Assembly (NCBI GenBank): GCA_015662065.1
Contig: DQUX01000336.1
Span: 1 to 9,702, forward strand
DNA from: Anaerolineales bacterium
Lineage (GTDB): Bacteria > Chloroflexota > Anaerolineae > B4-G1 > DUEL01
Reading direction: 5' to 3'
DNA: 9,702 nt
The notes under the pieces were generated by a model. That model did not search any database and was not told the origin of the DNA. It was given only the letters and a program-made list of their open reading frames with translations. Numbering within the stretch: the stretch's first letter is position 1; every line of letters starts with the position of its first letter. Below are positions 1 to 5,979 of this stretch, piece after piece. The translations under genes and the position numbers were made by a program.

Positions 1-15
1 GTTTGAGCGTATATT

Positions 16-21
16 GATAAT
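16..21 (+). promoter_or_regulatory. Possible -10 element upstream of the R3H ATPase gene
   Basis: GATAAT matches five of six positions of the bacterial -10 consensus and lies in a short AT-rich patch (positions 11-21) inside otherwise GC-rich DNA, 38 nt before the first gene. The matching -35 region would fall outside the window, so it cannot be checked. Tentative. Confidence 0.25.
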
Positions 22-58
22 GCGTAAGAGGTGAACACGAGAGAGCTATGGTAGGTTT

Positions 59-1588
59 ATGAGTTATTACAACCACATCACCGACGACCTGGACGCTTTG
101 CTCTCCGTCCTGCCGGAGGACATCCGCGCCGCCCTGCAGCAGAACGGCCGGCGGGATGAGCTGTTGGAAGTGATCCTGGACCTGGGCCGCGTGCCCACGG
201 CCCGCTACACCGATGGCGAGATCGTGCTGCGGGAGACGGAGGTCGGCCCGGAGGAAATTCAGTACGTCGTGGAGCGGGTGGGGGAGTTCGACGCCGACAA
301 CCGGGCCGGCATCGCCCGCACCCTCCACCGCATCGCCGCCATCCGCAACCGCAAGGGGAACGTCGTCGGCCTCACCTGCCGGGTGGGCCGGGCCGTCTAC
401 GGCACCATCGCCATCATCCAGGACATCGTCGAGAGCGGCAAGAGCATCCTCCTCCTAGGACGGCCCGGCGTGGGGAAGACGACGATGCTGCGGGAGGCGG
501 CAAGGGTCCTGGCCGAGACGAAGCGGGTCATTGTCGTCGATACCTCCAACGAGATCGGCGGCGACGGTGACATCCCCCACCCCGCCGTCGGCCGCGCCCG
601 CCGCATGCAGGTCGAGATGCCCTCCCTCCAGCACGAGGTGATGATCGAGGCGGTGGAAAACCACAACCCCGAGGTCATCATCATTGACGAGATCGGCCGG
701 GAGCTGGAGGCGCTGGCAGCGCGAACCATCGCCGAGCGAGGCGTCCAACTGATCGCCACCGCCCACGGCAACACCCTCGATAACCTCCTCCTCAACCCCA
801 CCCTCTCCGACCTGGTGGGGGGCATCGAGAGCGTGACCCTCTCCGACGAGGAGGCCCGACGCCGGGGGACCCAGAAGACGATCCTGGAGCGGCGTGCGCC
901 GCCCACCTTCGACGTGCTGATCGAGATCCAAGACCGACAGCGGCTGCTCATCCACCCCAGTGTGGCGGAGTCGGTGGACGCGCTGCTGCGGGGCCGGCCC
1001 CTGGAGGCGGAGCTGCGCTATCGGGACCCCGGCGGGGAGATCCGCACCGAGAAGCAGGCTCCTACGTCTCTGGAAGAGCGGGAGAGAAAACGGCCCGACG
1101 CCCCATCCCCACTGCCGGAAGCGCTGGAGCCGGTCCGCATCTTCTCCTACGGCATCGCCCGAAACCGCCTCGCCCGGGCGGCCAAGCGGATGCACGTGCC
1201 CATCTACCTGGTGGACAACCTGGGCCAGGCGGAGGTGCTGATCACCACCAAGGGGTTCTACCGCAAGCGCCCCCGCTTGGTGGCGGACGCCGAGCGAAGG
1301 GGATTGCCCATCTACGCCCTGCGGGCCAACACCGTCGCCCAGATGGAGGCAGCCCTGAGCGACCTCTTTGAGATGGAGAGTCGGTCCTCCGACCCACTGC
1401 ATCAGGCGGTCCGTGAGGCGGAGGAGGCCATCCGGCAGGTGCTGGGAGGCGTGCCGGAGGTGGAACTCAGCCCCCAGAACGCCTACATCCGCCGCCGCCA
1501 GCACGAAATGGCCCACGCCGCCGGCCTGGATTCCTACTCGGTGGGAGAGGGAGCCAACCGCCGAGTGCGGATCCACCGGGAGGAATAG
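59..1588 (+). CDS. R3H domain-containing AAA ATPase (Ycf45/SpoIIIAA-like)
   Basis: A 509-residue predicted cytoplasmic ATPase with a C-terminal single-stranded nucleic-acid-binding domain. A helical N-terminal region (about 1-100) precedes a P-loop ATPase core: Walker A GRPGVGKTT at 134-142, the family signature DTSNEIGGDGDIPHP at 161-175, Walker B VIIIDEIG at 206-213, and an ATAHG sensor-like motif at 233-237. A charged linker (about 325-355) leads to an alpha/beta segment (358-435), then an R3H motif near 473-507 with Arg478 and His482 spaced by three residues. This order matches the chloroplast Ycf45 / SpoIIIAA-like R3H ATPase family, whose biochemical role is poorly defined. ATG59 is the first in-frame start after a stop at 32; its ribosome site is weak (GGTAGG at 50-55). 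Thymidylate kinase follows after 6 nt, so the two are probably co-transcribed. The family call is secure; the cellular job is not known. Confidence 0.9.
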   Translation: MSYYNHITDDLDALLSVLPEDIRAALQQNGRRDELLEVILDLGRVPTARYTDGEIVLRETEVGPEEIQYVVERVGEFDADNRAGIARTLHRIAAIRNRKGNVVGLTCRVGRAVYGTIAIIQDIVESGKSILLLGRPGVGKTTMLREAARVLAETKRVIVVDTSNEIGGDGDIPHPAVGRARRMQVEMPSLQHEVMIEAVENHNPEVIIIDEIGRELEALAARTIAERGVQLIATAHGNTLDNLLLNPTLSDLVGGIESVTLSDEEARRRGTQKTILERRAPPTFDVLIEIQDRQRLLIHPSVAESVDALLRGRPLEAELRYRDPGGEIRTEKQAPTSLEERERKRPDAPSPLPEALEPVRIFSYGIARNRLARAAKRMHVPIYLVDNLGQAEVLITTKGFYRKRPRLVADAERRGLPIYALRANTVAQMEAALSDLFEMESRSSDPLHQAVREAEEAIRQVLGGVPEVELSPQNAYIRRRQHEMAHAAGLDSYSVGEGANRRVRIHREE

Positions 1589-1594
1589 GCCATC

Positions 1595-2218
1595 GTGTTC
1601 ATCACCTTCGAGGGCCCCGAAGGAAGCGGCAAGACCACCCAGACCCATCTGCTGGCGGAACACCTGCGCCAGCAGGGGTACCAGGTGCTACTCACCCGGG
1701 AACCAGGAGGCACCTCGATCGGGGATCAAATCCGGGCCGTCCTCCACGACCCGGCCAACACCAATATGCATCCCTGGGCCGAGGTGCTCCTCTACTCCGC
1801 CTCCCGCGCCCAATTGGTGGCCCAGACCGTGCGGCCGGCGCTGGCGGCCGGAAAGCTGGTCATCTGCGACCGGTTCTACGATAGCACCCTGGCCTACCAG
1901 GGGTACGGCCGGGGGCTGGACCTCCGCGCCCTGCGAGAGGTCACCCGCCTCGCCACCGGCGGCCTGACGCCCGACCTGACCCTCTACCTGGACATCCCGC
2001 CAGACAAAGGGTTAGCGCGGCGGTTGCTGGGGGGAGAGGAATGGAACCGGATGGACCAGGAAGCCCTGGCCTTCCACCAGCGGGTGCGGGTCGGCTACCT
2101 GGAGTTGGCCGCCCAGGAGCCGGAACGGTGGGTAGTGTTGGACGGCGCCCAGCCTGTGGAAGCGGTGCAGCGGGAGATTCAGACCGTGGTGGAGTCGAGG
2201 TTGAATGTTGACCGCTAG
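1595..2218 (+). CDS. tmk: Thymidylate kinase (dTMP kinase)
   Basis: Catalyses ATP-dependent phosphorylation of dTMP to dTDP in the cytoplasm, the shared last specific step of the de novo and salvage routes to dTTP. The 207-residue length is usual. Visible motifs are the P-loop GPEGSGKTT (7-15), the substrate loop TREPGGT (34-40), DRFYDSTLAYQG (92-103) containing the DR(Y/F) dTMP-binding signature, and a LID region (about 141-155) with Arg142, Arg143 and Arg152, followed by FHQRVRVGY (160-168). The P-loop lacks the eukaryotic-type Arg, as in the E. coli-like class where LID arginines act. The start is GTG1595, placed 10 nt after GGGAGGAA at 1578-1585; this ribosome site lies at the end of the preceding ATPase gene, which suggests coupled translation. 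The gene converges on the FmdB-type gene, 58 nt away. Identification is firm. Confidence 0.97.
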   Translation: MFITFEGPEGSGKTTQTHLLAEHLRQQGYQVLLTREPGGTSIGDQIRAVLHDPANTNMHPWAEVLLYSASRAQLVAQTVRPALAAGKLVICDRFYDSTLAYQGYGRGLDLRALREVTRLATGGLTPDLTLYLDIPPDKGLARRLLGGEEWNRMDQEALAFHQRVRVGYLELAAQEPERWVVLDGAQPVEAVQREIQTVVESRLNVDR

Positions 2219-2267
2219 TCGCCGGTTACCGGTTGCTCGTTGCTGGCCGCTGATTGCTGGCTGGCGG
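2219..2267 (+). repeat. Degenerate 7-bp tandem repeat, consensus TTGCTGG
   Basis: Starting at the first base after the tmk stop codon, the gap reads as seven heptamers in register: TCGCCGG, TTACCGG, TTGCTCG, TTGCTGG, CCGCTGA, TTGCTGG, CTGGCGG. The period is exact with substitutions only. It fills 49 of the 58 nt between the two convergent genes. A 5-bp stem GCCGC/GCGGC can form within it (2246-2268 region), but there is no T tract, so terminator function is not supported. It resembles in kind the heptanucleotide STRR repeats of cyanobacteria; that comparison is mine. Confidence 0.6.
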
Positions 2268-2276
2268 CGGAAGCGG

Positions 2277-2690
2277 TCATTCCTCCAGATCGCCGCCGAA
2301 ATCCCCGCCGAGGTCCTCATTCCCCTCGCCGAGCAGGTCCGGCATCTCCTTCTCGATCTCCTCTGGGCTCTGCCCTGCCTCCAGCCGATCCACCACCTCC
2401 TCGAACTCCGGCCCCAGGCCCTCCCCCACCTCGTCGGCCATCCGGCGCATCAACCGGGCCATAGAGCGAGGGTCGTTCTCGTCGAAGTCGGAGAGAAACG
2501 AGGAGTCCGCCAAGTCCTCCAGGCGGCTTCCCTCAGAGCGGACCACCCGCACGCGGGAGACAAGCCGGGTGAGGTTCGTACCACCACAATGGGGGCAGAC
2601 CGGCTCCTCTCCCTCCGCCTCCGAGAAACTGCGCCAGAGGATCGACACCCGACGTCGGCAATCCAGACAGCGATATTCGTAGATCGGCAT
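2277..2690 (-). CDS. FmdB-family zinc-ribbon protein with acidic C-terminal tail
   Basis: A 137-residue protein. The first 45 residues form the FmdB/CxxC-CxxC regulatory zinc ribbon: MPIYEYRC at the start, a first pair Cys8/Cys11 and a second pair Cys32/Cys35 in CPHCG, likely holding one zinc ion. The rest (about 60-137) is strongly acidic and predicted helical, with segments DENDPRSMARLMRRM (74-88) and GPEFEEVVDRLEAGQSPEEI (97-116), and it ends in Asp/Glu/Gly-rich sequence. The family name comes from a formamidase-associated regulator, but most members are uncharacterised; a regulatory or protein-binding role is an inference. Start ATG2690 is supported by GGAGGT (2700-2695, minus strand) and by the zinc ribbon starting at residue 1. 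It is transcribed alone, opposite to both neighbours, from a recognisable promoter at 2744-2749. Confidence 0.9.
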   Translation of the reverse strand: MPIYEYRCLDCRRRVSILWRSFSEAEGEEPVCPHCGGTNLTRLVSRVRVVRSEGSRLEDLADSSFLSDFDENDPRSMARLMRRMADEVGEGLGPEFEEVVDRLEAGQSPEEIEKEMPDLLGEGNEDLGGDFGGDLEE

Positions 2691-2712
2691 GGCGACCTCC
2701 GGATGGTGCTGG

Positions 2713-2744
2713 TGACTGGATGACTGGATGGTTGGGTGACTGGA
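2713..2744 (+). repeat. 8-bp tandem repeat, consensus TGACTGGA
   Basis: Four octamers in perfect register: TGACTGGA (2713), TGACTGGA (2721), TGGTTGGG (2729), TGACTGGA (2737), preceded by a partial variant TGCTGG (2707-2712). The array lies entirely between genes, within the untranslated leader of the minus-strand FmdB-type gene, and its last base is the first base of the inverted -10 box. Whether it acts in DNA, in RNA, or is neutral slippage cannot be told from sequence. Confidence 0.7.
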
Positions 2745-2772
2745 TTATACCAACCTGTCGCTACAGCGCAAG
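2744..2772 (-). promoter_or_regulatory. Extended -10 promoter of the FmdB-type gene
   Basis: On the minus strand there is a perfect TATAAT (2749-2744) directly preceded by TGG, giving an extended -10 (TGnTATAAT). A weak -35 candidate TTGCGC sits 16 nt upstream, at about 2766-2771. Transcription would start near 2737, leaving a leader of about 45 nt with the octamer repeat and the GGAGGT ribosome site at 2700-2695. The perfect -10 in a GC-rich genome is the main support. The complementary bases TATACC (2746-2751) could serve gmk in the other direction but match poorly. Confidence 0.6.
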
Positions 2773-2787
2773 TGGGAGCGGTGGAGT

Positions 2788-3408
2788 GTGGAGAAGCGAG
2801 ATCCGTATAATTTTCAGACCCATCCCTTGCTGATCGTGGTCTCCGGCCCGGCGGGCGTGGGCAAGGACTCCTTGCTGCGGCGGATGAAGGAACTGGGATA
2901 CCCCCTTCACTTCGTCGTCACCGCCACCGATCGGCCGCCCCGCCCCGGCGAGACCCACGGCGTGGATTATTTCTTTCTCTCCACCGAGGAGTTCCTCCGG
3001 ATGAAACGGGAGAGGGAGCTCCTGGAGCACGCCGTGGTCTATGGACAATACAAGGGCATCCCCAAGCAGCAGGTGCGAGACGCGCTGGCCTCCGGCCACG
3101 ACGTCATCATGCGGGTGGACGTGCAGGGGGCCGCGACGGTCCGCCGGATCGCACCGGAGGCGGTGCTGATCTTCCTGACCGCCTCCTCAGAACAGGAACT
3201 GGAGGCCCGGCTGCGCCGGCGGGCCACCGACTCGCCGGAACAACTGAACCTCCGCCTCAGCAAGGCCCGGGAGGAGATGGAGCGGCTGGAGGAGTTCGAC
3301 TACGTGGTGATCAACCGCGAGGGCGAACTGGACCGGGCCGTAGCCCAAGTGGCAGCGATCATCGAGGCCGAACATTGCCGCACCCACCCGCGAATCGTAC
3401 GGCTGTAG
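2788..3408 (+). CDS. gmk: Guanylate kinase
   Basis: Phosphorylates GMP (and dGMP) to the diphosphate with ATP, in the cytoplasm. The 206-residue length is normal. Seen: P-loop GPAGVGKDS (20-28); the GMP-binding region TDRPPRPGE (47-55) and VDYFF (59-63); YGQYKGIP (85-92) in place of the usual YGT-type loop; DVQGA (111-115); the lid/helix RRRATDSPEQLNLRL (143-157) close to the canonical RGTDS region; and DYVVIN (171-176). The residue after P-loop Lys26 is Asp27, where most family members carry Ser or Thr; Ser28 follows. Start is GTG2788, 9 nt after GGGAG (2774-2778). The first 12 residues, with PYNFQ, extend beyond the minimal enzyme. It heads a plus-strand run that continues 28 nt later with the rhomboid gene. 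Identification is firm. Confidence 0.95.
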   Translation: MEKRDPYNFQTHPLLIVVSGPAGVGKDSLLRRMKELGYPLHFVVTATDRPPRPGETHGVDYFFLSTEEFLRMKRERELLEHAVVYGQYKGIPKQQVRDALASGHDVIMRVDVQGAATVRRIAPEAVLIFLTASSEQELEARLRRRATDSPEQLNLRLSKAREEMERLEEFDYVVINREGELDRAVAQVAAIIEAEHCRTHPRIVRL

Positions 3409-3436
3409 ACAGCGAAAGCGCGCAGAAGGGCACCAG

Positions 3437-4201
3437 ATGAGCACAGAACCCGAATCCGATAGACCCCGGTCTCCCCTCTACCCACCCCCTATCATGGTGC
3501 GGATGCGGGTCCCCCAGACCTCCCCTTTCTGGACCTACGCGATCCTGGCCGTCAACCTCCTGGTCTTCGGCAGCGCTTGGCTCCTGGGGCGAGACCTCGT
3601 CCTGGGGATGGGAGCGAAGATCAACCAGGCCATCATCGCCGGTGAGGTCTGGCGGCTGGCGACGGCGATGTTCCTCCACGTGGACCTGCTCCACATCGCC
3701 TTCAACAGCTACGCCCTGCTGGCCTTCGGCCCGCAGGTGGAGCAGCCATACGGGCGGCCCCGGTTCCTCCTGATGTACTGCCTGAGCGGGCTGGCCGGCA
3801 GCACCCTCAGCTTCCTGCTCAGCCCCCACCCCTCCGTGGGCGCGTCGGGGGCGATCTTCGGCCTGGTCGGGGTGACGGGGGCCTATCTCTACCGATACCG
3901 GGATCGGCTGGTGGCCGGCCGGGCCCGGCTGGGCAACATCCTCAGCATCGTCGCCTACAATCTCATCTACGGCTTCCTCGTCCCCGCCGTGGACAACTGG
4001 GCCCACATCGGCGGGCTGCTGGCCGGCCTGACCCTGGGCTGGTTCCTGGCCCCCCGCTACCAGACCGTCCGGACCGATCCTCTAGGCCCGCCCCGGCTGG
4101 TGGACCGCAGGTCTCCCCTCCACTGGCTGACCGGGATCGGGCTGGTCGGCCTGGGGATCGGGCTGGCGCTCCTGGGCGGCTTCCTCCGCTGGGGTGGCTG
4201 A
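3437..4201 (+). CDS. Rhomboid-family intramembrane serine protease
   Basis: A 254-residue polytopic membrane protease that should cleave transmembrane substrates within the bilayer. A Pro-rich, probably cytoplasmic N-terminus (1-30) precedes the first helix (about 32-50). The hallmark motifs are present: GEVWRLATAMFLH (69-81, WR motif), HIAFN (86-90), the nucleophile in GASG (135-138, Ser137), and the catalytic His190 in AHIGG (189-193). An extra hydrophobic stretch at about 229-249 after the catalytic His suggests a 6+1 helix arrangement, with a soluble linker at about 206-228. Both catalytic residues are present, so an active enzyme is expected; the substrate cannot be predicted. Start ATG3437 has AAGGG (3426-3430) 6 nt upstream. 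It lies between gmk and the DUF951 gene in the same direction, likely as one transcript. Confidence 0.95.
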   Translation: MSTEPESDRPRSPLYPPPIMVRMRVPQTSPFWTYAILAVNLLVFGSAWLLGRDLVLGMGAKINQAIIAGEVWRLATAMFLHVDLLHIAFNSYALLAFGPQVEQPYGRPRFLLMYCLSGLAGSTLSFLLSPHPSVGASGAIFGLVGVTGAYLYRYRDRLVAGRARLGNILSIVAYNLIYGFLVPAVDNWAHIGGLLAGLTLGWFLAPRYQTVRTDPLGPPRLVDRRSPLHWLTGIGLVGLGIGLALLGGFLRWGG

Positions 4202-4240
4202 CTTGAAGGGAGAGGGTTCGGTCGACGGGATAACCCGGTG

Positions 4241-4246
4241 AGGAGG
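4241..4246 (+). promoter_or_regulatory. Ribosome binding site AGGAGG that sets the DUF951 start
   Basis: A full AGGAGG lies 9 nt before GTG4256. A longer reading from GTG4238 would place this site inside its own first codons and leave that GTG with no good site upstream, so GTG4256 is the better start. Confidence 0.65.
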
Positions 4247-4255
4247 CGACGGAAA

Positions 4256-4471
4256 GTGGTGTTGGAGATCCACCTCGACGACGTGGTACAGATGCGCAAG
4301 CCCCACCCCTGCGGGGGGGACGAGTGGGTGGTCACCCGAGTGGGAGCCGACATCGGCATCCGCTGCCTGACCTGTGGACGGCGGGTGATGCTGCCCCGCT
4401 CCCGCTTCGAGAAGCGCGTCAAGCGGGTGGTCGGCCGGCTGAGCCCGGCAGGGCGAGATGGGAAAGCCTGA
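4256..4471 (+). CDS. DUF951 family small Cys-containing protein
   Basis: A 71-residue protein of the DUF951 family, which occurs in Firmicutes and Chloroflexota and has no established function. The conserved core is visible: an N-terminal beta-like segment, KPHPCGGDEW (15-24), VGADI (29-33), CLTCGRRVMLPRS (37-49), then a basic tail. Cys19, Cys37 and Cys40 could bind a metal; with His17 that would make four ligands, which is an inference. The start is GTG4256, chosen because of AGGAGG at 4241-4246 and because family members begin close to this point; GTG4259 or GTG4238 (77 residues) are alternatives. Its 3' end overlaps the glycosyltransferase start by 14 nt in another frame, so translation of the two is probably linked. 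In the literature-known pattern, DUF951 genes often sit beside housekeeping genes. Confidence 0.88.
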   Translation: MVLEIHLDDVVQMRKPHPCGGDEWVVTRVGADIGIRCLTCGRRVMLPRSRFEKRVKRVVGRLSPAGRDGKA

Positions 4472-5600
4472 ACGGTCGGCCCGGTTCCTCCTCCTCCATT
4501 CCGAGACCGGCGGAGGGCACCGGCGGGCGGCCCTGGCGGTGGCGGAGGCTCTGAAGGACCGATACGGGGAGAGGGCCCAGGTCGAGCTGGTGGACGCGCT
4601 GGCCGCGTACGCCCCCTGGCCCCTCCGCCGCGCACCGGATTGGTACGGGAAGGCGCTGTGGGGCGGCGGCCGGACCTACGGATTGGGGTATCGTCTGCTG
4701 GATGGACGACGGCGAGCGCAGGCACTCTCGCGTCTCTTCTGGCCGCGGGTCGCCCCGGCCGCCCGCCGTCTCCTGGCGGAGCACCCCGCCGACGTAGTCG
4801 CAACCTTCCACCCCCTGCCGGTCCACACCATCTCACGGGCGCTTTCCGAGGAGGGCCTGCCGATCCCCCTCGTCGCTGTTGGGACCGACCTGGTGGTGAT
4901 GCACGCCTTCTGGGCCGACCCCCACGTCCGGCGGTATCTCGTGGCGACGGGGCAAACGCGGGACCAACTGGTCCATCACGGGGTGTCGCCGGACCGGGTG
5001 GAGGTGACCGGTCTGCCGGTGGGGCGGCACTTCCGTGAGGCGGCGCGGGAGGACCCGGCGGAGGTGCGCCGGGGGTTAGGGTTGGACCCAGAGAAACCCC
5101 TCCTGCTACTGATGGGCGGCGGAGAGGGGTTCGGGCCGATGGAGCGGGTGGCGCGGGCGGTGGCGGGCGCGCGACTACCGGCCCAGGTAACGGTGCTGAC
5201 CGGCCGCAACGAGCGGCTGCACACACGGCTGCAGCGGGTCCCCTGGCCCGGCCCGGTGCGGGTGGAGGGGTTCACCCACGAGGTGCACCGGTGGATGCGG
5301 GCGGCGGATCTCCTGGTCACCAAAGCGGGACCTAACACCCTCGCCGAGGCACTGGTGGTGGGGGTGCCCCTGGTGCTGTGGGGGGCGATCCCCGCCCAGG
5401 AGACCCCCAACGTGGGGCTGGTGGTGAGGGCGGGGGCGGGGGTATGGGCTCCGGGCCCCCGCCGAACGGTGGTCGCCGCCGCCCGACTCCTGGGCGACGT
5501 CGTCGCCCGGGCCCGGATGGGGGAGCAGGCCCGAAAGCTGGCCCGCCCGGAGGCGGCAGAGCGAGTCGCACAGGCCCTGTGGGAGATAGTACGTCGGTAA
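4458..5600 (+). CDS. MGDG synthase-like glycosyltransferase (GT28 type)
   Basis: A 380-residue GT-B-fold glycosyltransferase related to plant and Chloroflexus monogalactosyldiacylglycerol synthases and to MurG. It would transfer a sugar from a UDP-sugar to a lipid acceptor, probably diacylglycerol, at the inner membrane face. N-terminal acceptor domain: SETGGGH (15-21), PADVVATFHP (110-119), and VGTDL (141-145). Middle: TGLPVGRHF (184-192). C-terminal donor domain: LLLMGGGEGFGP (216-227), EGFTHEV (270-276), TKAGPNTLAEA (288-298) and PAQETPNVG (312-320). The GGGEG(F/M)GP, KAGPxTxAEA and QExxNV motifs are those of MGDG synthases rather than of MurG. No membrane helix is evident, so peripheral attachment is likely. 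Donor (UDP-Gal or UDP-Glc) and product cannot be told. ATG4458 has AGGG at 4450-4453 and overlaps the DUF951 gene by 14 nt. Confidence 0.87.
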   Translation: MGKPERSARFLLLHSETGGGHRRAALAVAEALKDRYGERAQVELVDALAAYAPWPLRRAPDWYGKALWGGGRTYGLGYRLLDGRRRAQALSRLFWPRVAPAARRLLAEHPADVVATFHPLPVHTISRALSEEGLPIPLVAVGTDLVVMHAFWADPHVRRYLVATGQTRDQLVHHGVSPDRVEVTGLPVGRHFREAAREDPAEVRRGLGLDPEKPLLLLMGGGEGFGPMERVARAVAGARLPAQVTVLTGRNERLHTRLQRVPWPGPVRVEGFTHEVHRWMRAADLLVTKAGPNTLAEALVVGVPLVLWGAIPAQETPNVGLVVRAGAGVWAPGPRRTVVAAARLLGDVVARARMGEQARKLARPEAAERVAQALWEIVRR

Positions 5601-5616
5601 GCGGACAATTCACTTC

Positions 5617-5624
5617 AAGGAGGG
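5617..5624 (+). promoter_or_regulatory. Strong ribosome binding site AAGGAGGG
   Basis: AAGGAGGG lies 6 nt before ATG5631 and is the best Shine-Dalgarno match in the window. It supports the small membrane protein gene as real and points to a high translation rate. Confidence 0.7.
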
Positions 5625-5630
5625 AGCGAG

Positions 5631-5948
5631 ATGGAAAAGCGGTACACTATGATGCGCATTGCCCGCACGTTGCTCAAGGTGTCGGCGTGGCTCTTCCTGA
5701 TCGGCGGTGTGCTCTCGGCATTCAGCACACTGGTCGCCGGCTTCGCCGTGAGAAGAGTACTGCCCGGGGAGTACGGCCGGATGCTGCCTATGGGCGGCGC
5801 GGTGGGCGGCATCTTGACGTCCCTGATCATCCTGGTGGTGACCCTTCTCTACTTCTTCTCGCTGTACGGCTTCGCCGAGCTGTTCGACGCCATCCTGGCG
5901 ATCGAGGAGCGTACACGGGAAATGGCGCGCCGGCTGCCCGGGCAGTAG
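5631..5948 (+). CDS. Small two-helix membrane protein, function unknown
   Basis: A 105-residue protein I cannot assign to a named family. A basic N-terminus (1-13) is followed by two hydrophobic segments at about 14-40 and 54-80, separated by a polar turn containing RRVLPGEYG (41-49). The C-terminus, about 81-105, is a charged amphipathic helix with LFDAILAIEERTREM (84-98), a pattern seen in many small membrane proteins with a soluble tail that may associate with other subunits. Coding nature is supported by the strong AAGGAGGG site 6 nt before ATG5631, by codon use like the neighbours, and by position as the last gene of the gmk-to-glycosyltransferase run, 30 nt after the glycosyltransferase. 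An accessory role for the glycosyltransferase is possible but unproven. Confidence 0.75.
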   Translation: MEKRYTMMRIARTLLKVSAWLFLIGGVLSAFSTLVAGFAVRRVLPGEYGRMLPMGGAVGGILTSLIILVVTLLYFFSLYGFAELFDAILAIEERTREMARRLPGQ

Positions 5949-5975
5949 GCCGGCGACACACGCCGATCCCCGGCC
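5948..5975. terminator. Possible bidirectional terminator hairpin
   Basis: The 31-nt gap between two convergent genes can fold in two competing ways: a 6-bp outer stem GGCCGG (5948-5953) with CCGGCC (5970-5975), or a 5-bp stem CGGCG (5951-5955) with CGCCG (5961-5965) around ACACA. Position favours a terminator for both strands, but there is no T tract on either side, so it is weak as an intrinsic terminator. Confidence 0.35.
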
Positions 5976-5979
5976 GTCT

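Noticed and set aside
455..1663. Long open frame of 402 codons on the minus strand
   Set aside because: It is fully antisense to the R3H ATPase and the tmk start, with low-complexity His/Gly/Leu-rich composition and no recognisable motif. Long antisense frames are expected in GC-rich coding DNA.
2205..2723. Open frame of 172 codons on the plus strand across the tmk/FmdB gap
   Set aside because: It runs antisense to the FmdB-type gene, whose paired CxxC motifs, promoter and ribosome site support the minus-strand gene instead.
2806..2811. Perfect TATAAT on the plus strand near the gmk start
   Set aside because: It lies inside the gmk coding sequence and encodes part of PYNFQ; no -35 element is suitably placed, so chance from codon use is the better explanation.
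4057..5226. Open frame of 389 codons on the minus strand
   Set aside because: Antisense to the rhomboid end, DUF951 and glycosyltransferase genes; the product is Pro/Arg/Gly-rich and looks like a frame shadow.
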